Source: Fen-1118 sp964491625
GTDB taxonomy: Bacteria; Myxococcota_A; Polyangia; Fen-1088
Assembly (NCBI GenBank): GCA_964491625.1
Contig: CAZBIU010000288.1
Location: forward strand, 1 to 8,878
Length of the DNA: 8,878 bases
Reading direction: 5' to 3'
Shown here: positions 1 through 4,124 of the stretch, one piece after another
Position numbering within the stretch: the stretch's first letter is position 1
Layout: every line of letters starts with the position of its first letter
The notes under the pieces: model-generated
Database searches by the model: none
Told to the model about the DNA's origin: nothing
What the model saw: only the letters and a program-made list of their open reading frames with translations
Program-made: the position numbers and the translations under genes

Positions 1-2
1 AG

Positions 3-182
3 TACCGCTCAACCCTGCGGATTAGACGCAATGCCGAAGTGTTTGATCCTGAGACCGATAGTATACTACCCGCGGATGCAACGTACGCGCCGGAGAAAGG
101 CCCAAGAGCGGATACAGGCGGAGAATGGAAGCAGCCGACGCCAGCTCTTTTCGCTACAAGCGCGCGCGATCGCCGGCAATGA
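3..182 (+). CDS. Possible C-terminal tail of an unidentified protein (5' end outside window)
   Basis: The third forward frame is open from the window edge to a TGA at 180-182, giving about 59 residues (begins YRSTLRIRRNAEVFDPETD, ends ARDRRQ). The mix of acidic, basic and hydrophobic residues looks like real protein, unlike the Arg-rich translation of frame 1, which is also open here. Many codons begin with a purine, as expected of coding DNA. Against it, third-position GC is only about half, low for this genome, and the stretch is short. If real, it converges on the lectin lipoprotein gene with six bases between the two stop codons, similar to the tight convergence seen near 7852-7864. I do not recognise the family. 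Confidence 0.35.
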   Translation, partial: YRSTLRIRRNAEVFDPETDSILPADATYAPEKGPRADTGGEWKQPTPALFATSARDRRQ

Positions 183-188
183 TGCGGG

Positions 189-1241
189 TTAGGGCGTCTG
201 GAGGGACCACTGCTGGTTGGTGCCGCCCAGCCAGGTCCATTGATGCACGTTCGCACCGTCGCTCAGCGAAACACCGCCGACATCGAGGGCGGAGCCGCTG
301 CTGCTCACCGGAGTCAGTCGAAAGTAGCCGCCGTCAAGAGCGCTGATCGTCCACTGCTGGTTGGGTGCTCCGGTGTACGTCCGGATGTCGACATTCGTGT
401 CGTCTGCCGTCGAGGTGGTGGCGACCTCGAGGGCCTTGCCGCTCTGAACTCCGAGAATCTCGTACACGTTCCCGCCAAGGTGCGTGAACGCCCAGCGCTG
501 GTTATTGCCCCCATCGTACGTCCACTGATCGACGTTGCTGCCGTCCGCGGTGTACTCATAGTAAACGTCCAACGCCTTGCCGCTGTGACGGGCGATGATG
601 CGGTAGGTGCCGTCGGCGACGATCCCCGCCGCAGGACTCGTGTCCGTAGTCGTGTCGGGACTCGTGCCGCTGTCCCGGCCCAGAGCCGCATCACTCCCGT
701 CAGTCGGCGGCGATTGATCTGTCGCGCCGGAATCGACCTGCCCGACCTCCATGACTCCCTCGGTGCCGGCTTCTTCCGCATCGACCTCGGCCGAATTGTC
801 GATGGCCCCATCCAGCGCCACGTCAGGGGCGGTGCCGCTACTGTCCTGGCAGTCCTGGCCCAGGGCCGCATCAATCCCTGCAGTCGGCGGTGATTGATCC
901 GCGGCGCCCGAATCGACTTGTCCGGCCTCCGTGTTTCCCTTGCCGCCTGCTTCTTCCGCATCCGCCGCGGCCGAGTTGTCGATGGCCCGATCCGGTGCGG
1001 TGTCATGGGTCGCGCCGGAATCGACCTGCCCGACCTCGGCGCTTCCCCCGGTGCCGGCTTGTGCCGCGTCGGTAGCCGGGTGATCGATGGCCCCATCCGG
1101 TGCGCGAGAAGAGGGCGCGCGCAGTCTGCTCTGGTCGAAGGAGCACGCCGGCGCAAGCGCGACCAGTAGGAAAAGGAGCGAAGCATTGGCGTGGGTTGAC
1201 GGGGAAACACGCGCCCTCTCCTTGCCAAGTGTGGTTTGCAT
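189..1241 (-). CDS. Probable lipoprotein with C-terminal ricin-type beta-trefoil lectin domain
   Basis: The product is 350 residues. Residues 20-33 form a hydrophobic export segment ending in APAC; Cys33 is the likely lipidated residue, although Pro at -2 and Ala at -3 make the lipobox imperfect. Residues about 50-206 are a low-complexity acidic, Ala/Asp/Ser/Pro-rich region made of three related units, with AIDNSA, GQVDSGA and DQSPPT recurring. Residues about 210-350 are a ricin B-type trefoil: three repeats of about 45 residues, each with a Leu-Asp/Glu-Val core (KALDV, KALEV, SALDV) and each ending in the QxW signature (NQRW 247-250, NQQW 294-297, NQQW 342-345). Such domains usually bind sugars, so a surface-anchored carbohydrate-binding protein is inferred; no catalytic domain is present. 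The ATG at 1241 is preceded by a GGGGGA stretch about ten bases upstream, and no later in-frame start would keep the signal segment. The gene is divergent from the next lipoprotein gene. Its ligand is unknown. Confidence 0.85.
   Translation of the reverse strand: MQTTLGKERARVSPSTHANASLLFLLVALAPACSFDQSRLRAPSSRAPDGAIDHPATDAAQAGTGGSAEVGQVDSGATHDTAPDRAIDNSAAADAEEAGGKGNTEAGQVDSGAADQSPPTAGIDAALGQDCQDSSGTAPDVALDGAIDNSAEVDAEEAGTEGVMEVGQVDSGATDQSPPTDGSDAALGRDSGTSPDTTTDTSPAAGIVADGTYRIIARHSGKALDVYYEYTADGSNVDQWTYDGGNNQRWAFTHLGGNVYEILGVQSGKALEVATTSTADDTNVDIRTYTGAPNQQWTISALDGGYFRLTPVSSSGSALDVGGVSLSDGANVHQWTWLGGTNQQWSLQTP
624..1094 (-). repeat. Tandem internal repeats, 180-bp period, in the lectin lipoprotein linker
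   Basis: Two full units line up exactly 180 bases (60 codons) apart on the plus strand: for example gccgcatca occurs at 685 and 865, and ttcttccgca at 771 and 951. A third, shorter unit lies nearer the gene start, where aatcgac recurs at 1019, 108 bases (36 codons) from its copy at 911. The short unit lacks the 24-residue segment carrying DQSPPT and DAALG. All offsets are multiples of three, so copy-number change keeps the frame. The units make the acidic spacer between the lipid anchor and the lectin domain. Confidence 0.85.
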
Positions 1242-1383
1242 CGAGGGGTTCCCCCATTAAGACATCGCTGGAAGCAGACATAACTTGAGCTTTTCGACCG
1301 GCAACACCAATTGACGTCGGCCCGAAATACAGCGACGATAGGGCGGTCCGTCTTGTAATCCAAACCCCAACGTAGGAGTGACC
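1242..1383. promoter_or_regulatory. Divergent promoter region between the two lipoprotein genes
   Basis: These 142 bases separate divergent start codons, so promoters for both genes should lie here. On the plus strand TTGACG (1311-1316) matches the -35 consensus at five of six positions, and GACGAT (1334-1339) is a weak -10 at 17-base spacing. On the minus strand TTGCCG (1304-1299) and TATGTC (1282-1277) are a weak pair at 16-base spacing, and the two -35 boxes almost abut. Sigma-70-type matches are only a rough guide in high-GC myxobacteria. I saw no clear -24/-12 sigma-54 element. Confidence 0.3.
1374..1378 (+). promoter_or_regulatory. Ribosome binding site fixing the lipoprotein start
   Basis: AGGAG lies five bases before the ATG at 1384. 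An in-frame GTG at 1378 overlaps the last base of this Shine-Dalgarno sequence, so it is unlikely to be the start; the ATG at 1384 is preferred. Confidence 0.65.
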
Positions 1384-1599
1384 ATGCGCACTGCTTCGTA
1401 TCGTTCAGTTTTTGTACCTGTTGGTTTGCTCGTAACCGGCCTCGTGGGCTGCGGTGGAGGCAGTGGAAACTCCTCTGCACAGCAGCTCTGCAATCAGTCG
1501 GCGGTCTCCCGGTGTGAGAAAGACTCCAGCTGTGGTGTCTTGGCCGACATGGGCTATGCCTCGGTCTCGGACTGCACCAAACAGATGCAGGCCGATTGA
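1384..1599 (+). CDS. N-terminal part of a cysteine-rich lipoprotein, ended by an in-frame TGA
   Basis: This is 71 codons before a TGA at codon 72. Residues 9-22 are hydrophobic and end in a good lipobox, LVGC, with Cys23 as the lipidation site. The mature part has Cys36, Cys44, Cys50 and Cys64, then MQAD and the stop. The frame continues without another stop to 2466, and the continuation carries the rest of the cysteine pattern, so this looks like the first part of one gene and not an independent small lipoprotein. If translation ends here, the product would be a lipid-anchored stub of under 50 mature residues. The function of the parent protein is unknown. It resembles the Cys-rich lipoproteins of unknown function common in myxobacterial genomes (from memory, not searched). 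Confidence 0.65.
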   Translation: MRTASYRSVFVPVGLLVTGLVGCGGGSGNSSAQQLCNQSAVSRCEKDSSCGVLADMGYASVSDCTKQMQAD

Positions 1600-1630
1600 G
1601 CAAACGTGAGCTGCCCCGCGGGGAAGACGT
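1597..1630 (+). other. In-frame TGA at an expected cysteine codon, followed by a hairpin
   Basis: TGA at 1597-1599 separates two halves of one reading frame. The mature N-terminal domain has nine cysteines without this position and ten with it, and TGA is one base from TGC or TGT. Four bases after the stop a hairpin can form: ACGT 1604-1607 with ACGT 1627-1630, C1611-G1626 and T1612-A1625, then CCC 1614-1616 with GGG 1621-1623, closing a CGCG loop. There is a three-base bulge (1608-1610) and one G-A mismatch. The place fits a bacterial SECIS element, but the loop lacks the usual GU features and there is no obvious bulged U. GC-rich DNA forms such hairpins often. Confidence 0.5.
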
Positions 1631-2466
1631 ATCACGCGGACCAGGCGCAGAAGTGCATCGACGAAACCAACGCCCAGTCGTGCACGGATTTCACCGACAA
1701 CCCACCCGCTTCCTGTAGCCTGGTCTGCGCCGCCGGGGGCACGACGCCCGCCGCTGGGGGAAGCAGCGGAGGCACGGGCGGTGTTGCGGGCTCGGGTGGT
1801 GTCGCGGGCTCGGGTGGTGGGGCCGGCTCGGGCGGCGTGAGCGGTGCCAGCGGAACCCTCGGCGGTGGCGGCACCAGCGGTACGGGCGGCGCGGGCGGCA
1901 GCACAAGCGGCTCTTCGCTTGCCGCCTGCACCGGAACCTTCCAGGCTTGCGGCGGCGATCCCACCGGTACGTGGGATATCGTGTCGGCATGTATCGAGGG
2001 CAGTCTGGTTTCCGCCTTCAACGCCTCCCTCGCGGCGGATTATCCGAGCTGTGGAAACACGTTCTCTGCGTTTAGCGTGACCAAGATCTCTGGATCGATC
2101 ACCTATTCGCTCGGCGAGTACACCGACAGCACGACCATGGACGGGTCCGAAAGCATCGTCTACACGCCTGCTTGCGTGTCGGAGATCGCGGGCAGCACGC
2201 TGGACGCCAGCCTTTGCAGCGGGCTGGAACAGAGTCTAAACGACCAGGTCGGCACTACTGCAACGTGCACCTACGCTACCAACTGCGCCTGTCATGCGAC
2301 CGTCGCCAACGTGAACACCGGTTCCGGTACGTATACGGTCAGCGGGTCGACCATCACCGAAGACAGCGGCTCTAGCTACGACTTCTGCGTCAGCGGAAAC
2401 ACCATGACCCAGCGGGAACAGATCGAGGGCAACGCCTACGGCGTCACCCAACTGAAGAAGCGCTGA
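1606..2466 (+). CDS. Main part of the split cysteine-rich Gly/Ser-linker lipoprotein
   Basis: This is in the same frame as the segment ending at 1599; GTG at 1606 is only the first possible start after the stop and has no clear ribosome binding site. With residues numbered from the ATG at 1384, Cys77, Cys91, Cys100, Cys111 and Cys115 complete the N-terminal Cys-rich domain (motifs SCPAGKTYH and AQSCTDF). Residues about 118-177 are a Gly/Ser/Thr/Ala linker with hexapeptide repeats. Residues about 178-360 are a second domain with ten cysteines, starting near CGGDPTGTW and rich in Thr/Ser beta-type sequence, ending LKKR. A secreted, disulfide-bonded domain without its own signal peptide makes no sense alone, which argues that it belongs to the upstream segment. 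If the TGA is a true stop, this is the dead remainder of a pseudogene. No function can be assigned. Confidence 0.6.
   Translation: MSCPAGKTYHADQAQKCIDETNAQSCTDFTDNPPASCSLVCAAGGTTPAAGGSSGGTGGVAGSGGVAGSGGGAGSGGVSGASGTLGGGGTSGTGGAGGSTSGSSLAACTGTFQACGGDPTGTWDIVSACIEGSLVSAFNASLAADYPSCGNTFSAFSVTKISGSITYSLGEYTDSTTMDGSESIVYTPACVSEIAGSTLDASLCSGLEQSLNDQVGTTATCTYATNCACHATVANVNTGSGTYTVSGSTITEDSGSSYDFCVSGNTMTQREQIEGNAYGVTQLKKR
1780..1833 (+). repeat. Three 18-bp repeats coding for GVAGSG-type hexapeptides
   Basis: Units 1780-1797, 1798-1815 and 1816-1833 encode GVAGSG, GVAGSG and GGAGSG. The first two differ by one silent base (GTT/GTC). They form part of a flexible Gly/Ser linker, and a degenerate fourth unit (GVSGAS) follows. 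Confidence 0.8.
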
Positions 2467-2471
2467 GAGCG

Positions 2472-2490
2472 GCCGGCCCTGCCCGCCGGC
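2472..2490 (+). terminator. Possible terminator stem after the lipoprotein gene
   Basis: GCCGGC (2472-2477) and GCCGGC (2485-2490) can form a six-base stem with a seven-base loop, starting five bases after the TGA at 2466. No T-tract follows, so it is not a classical intrinsic terminator. It could be a stem that slows polymerase, or chance in GC-rich DNA. Confidence 0.3.
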
Positions 2491-2643
2491 GCAACCAAGC
2501 ACTTTGACCACCGCCGCGCACGCCGCAAGCCCGCGCACCACAGCGCACCACAAAGCTTCGCGCAAGGTTCCCTGGGGCAGGGTTGCGAATCGCCAGCGAC
2601 GCGGGGATAATCGGCGCCACGCGAGCCAGGGACGGGCAGCGGC

Positions 2644-2648
2644 GGAAG
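2644..2648 (+). promoter_or_regulatory. Ribosome binding site favouring the kinase GTG start
   Basis: GGAAG lies six bases before the GTG at 2655. Starting there gives MIGTSIGNYQI, which fits the usual N-terminus of this kinase type. The frame is open upstream to a TTG at 2583, but those 24 residues are Arg-rich and unlike kinase sequence. Confidence 0.5.
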
Positions 2649-2654
2649 CGACGA

Positions 2655-4118
2655 GTGATCGGGACGAGCATCGGGAACTACCAAATCCAACGCCTTATCG
2701 GGGAGGGCGGTATGGGGAAGGTGTATCTGGCGTTCCATCCCGGCATCCAGCGACAAGCCGCGGTCAAGGTCTTGGCGACGACGGGCACCCCTGATCCGCA
2801 GCTCGCCAGCCGATTCATCACCGAGGCCCGCGCCGCGAACGCGATCCGGCATCCCAACATCGTGGACATCTACGATTCCGGTGTGCTTCCCAGCGGCCCG
2901 CCCTACATCGTGATGGAATACCTCGACGGCGAAACCCTGCAGCAGGTGCTGCTGCGCGGGCGGTTGCCCATCGCGGACGCCTTCGACTGGGGCTGCCAGA
3001 TCGCCGAGGCGTTGGCGGCAGCGCACGCGCGGGATGTGGTGCATCGCGATCTGAAACCAGACAACCTCTTCTTGGTTTCGGATCCGCGCCGGCTGGGCAA
3101 ACGGCAGGTCAAGGTTCTCGACTTCGGCATCGCCAAGTTGCAGCGCCAAGCTCTCGGACAGGTCCACAAGACACGCACCGGCGCCTTGCTGGGGACGCCG
3201 CTCTACATGTCGCCCGAGCAGTGCCTAAGCGGCAAAGACGTGGATCAGCGCACCGACATCTATTCGCTCGGCGTGATTCTGTACGAGATGGTGGCCGGCA
3301 AGCGTCCCTTCGACAGCGACGGGGTCTACGAGCTCATCAACATGCACGTCAACCAACCGCCCACGCCGCCAAGCGAGCATCGTCCTGATCTGCCCCGCGA
3401 GCTGGAAAGCATCATCCTTCAGGCGCTCACCAAGGATCCGGTAGGGCGCCAACCCTCGATGGCGGTGCTGCTGTCCCAGCTCGAGCTGGCCCGAGGCAAT
3501 CCTGCTGCCAGCAGTGAAGCCCTGGCCCGAGCCGAACGCGAGAGCCTGCGCGCGATTCCGCTGCCGGACGCGCAACCCATTCCCGAGATCAAGACTCTTG
3601 GCGACACCGCGGTTTCGAAGTCGGTGAGCGCGCAGACCGCACGGGGACGACTGCCGCCGCGGTTCGGGCTGGTGTTCGCAACTGCGCTGGCGCTCGTGCT
3701 GGGCGGGCTTTACCTCTGGAGACCGTTCGGGCGAAAGGTTACGCCGGTTCACGAAGCGATCACGGCGCCGACGCTACCCATCGTCACGCCGCCTCCACTA
3801 TCAGGAGAGCCCGTGCCCGTGGAGATAGGCCTCGACAGCGTGCCGAGTGGCGCCCAGGTCTTCGTCGGCGACCTCTTGCTCGGCACCACGCCAACCCGCT
3901 ACCAATCCCCGCCCACCAGCGAGCCGGTCGAGTTCGTCTTCCGCTTGCCCGGTCACGAACCCGAAAAGATCCGCGCCCTGCCCGCGCAGGGGCTCACGGT
4001 CAGCGCGAAGTTCCCGCCGCCGCCAGCCCCGTCGCCAGCACGCCCCGCGGCCGGTAAGCACAAGCGACCGACCAAGCCGCAAAGTACGCCTTCCTCGGAC
4101 ATCCAGACTGAACGATAG
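2655..4118 (+). CDS. Transmembrane Ser/Thr protein kinase with periplasmic PEGA domain
   Basis: This is a Hanks-type (PknB-like) kinase of 487 residues. The kinase domain (about 7-275) looks active: glycine loop GEGGMGKV (16-23), ATP-binding Lys38 in AVKVL, helix-C Glu57, catalytic HRDLKPDN with Asp132, metal-binding DFG (156-158), activation segment with GTPLYMSPE (about 180-188), and DIYSLGVILYEM in the F helix. A linker follows, then one membrane segment at about 337-355 (LVFATALALVLGGLYLW). The part outside the membrane has a Pro-rich stretch and a PEGA domain at about 387-452 (VPSGAQVFVGDLLLGTTP), then a Pro/Lys-rich tail. The kinase therefore faces the cytoplasm and PEGA the periplasm, suggesting a receptor kinase. 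The gene ends six bases before the TonB receptor gene, which also carries PEGA-like repeats, so the two were probably transcribed together. The kinase's substrates are unknown; no forkhead-associated protein or phosphatase is encoded here. Confidence 0.93.
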   Translation: MIGTSIGNYQIQRLIGEGGMGKVYLAFHPGIQRQAAVKVLATTGTPDPQLASRFITEARAANAIRHPNIVDIYDSGVLPSGPPYIVMEYLDGETLQQVLLRGRLPIADAFDWGCQIAEALAAAHARDVVHRDLKPDNLFLVSDPRRLGKRQVKVLDFGIAKLQRQALGQVHKTRTGALLGTPLYMSPEQCLSGKDVDQRTDIYSLGVILYEMVAGKRPFDSDGVYELINMHVNQPPTPPSEHRPDLPRELESIILQALTKDPVGRQPSMAVLLSQLELARGNPAASSEALARAERESLRAIPLPDAQPIPEIKTLGDTAVSKSVSAQTARGRLPPRFGLVFATALALVLGGLYLWRPFGRKVTPVHEAITAPTLPIVTPPPLSGEPVPVEIGLDSVPSGAQVFVGDLLLGTTPTRYQSPPTSEPVEFVFRLPGHEPEKIRALPAQGLTVSAKFPPPPAPSPARPAAGKHKRPTKPQSTPSSDIQTER

Positions 4119-4124
4119 GCCCAC

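Noticed and set aside
314..1603. 429-residue minus-strand open frame overlapping both lipoprotein genes
   Set aside because: Its translation is Arg/Pro/Ser-rich, typical of a shifted frame in GC-rich DNA. It overlaps the lectin gene, which has a clear signal segment, repeats and QxW motifs in its own frame.
1632..2021. Pro-rich minus-strand frame opposite the Gly/Ser linker
   Set aside because: Gly/Ser/Ala codons read backwards give Pro-rich sequence; it is a shadow of the linker.
2583..2654. TTG start for the kinase at 2583
   Set aside because: The extra 24 residues are Arg-rich and not kinase-like. The GTG at 2655 has a better ribosome binding site and gives the usual N-terminus.
2467..2654. 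Kinase operon promoter in the gap after the lipoprotein gene
   Set aside because: TTGACC at 2504-2509 resembles a -35 box, but no acceptable -10 box lies 16-18 bases downstream. A promoter is likely somewhere in this gap, but I cannot place it.
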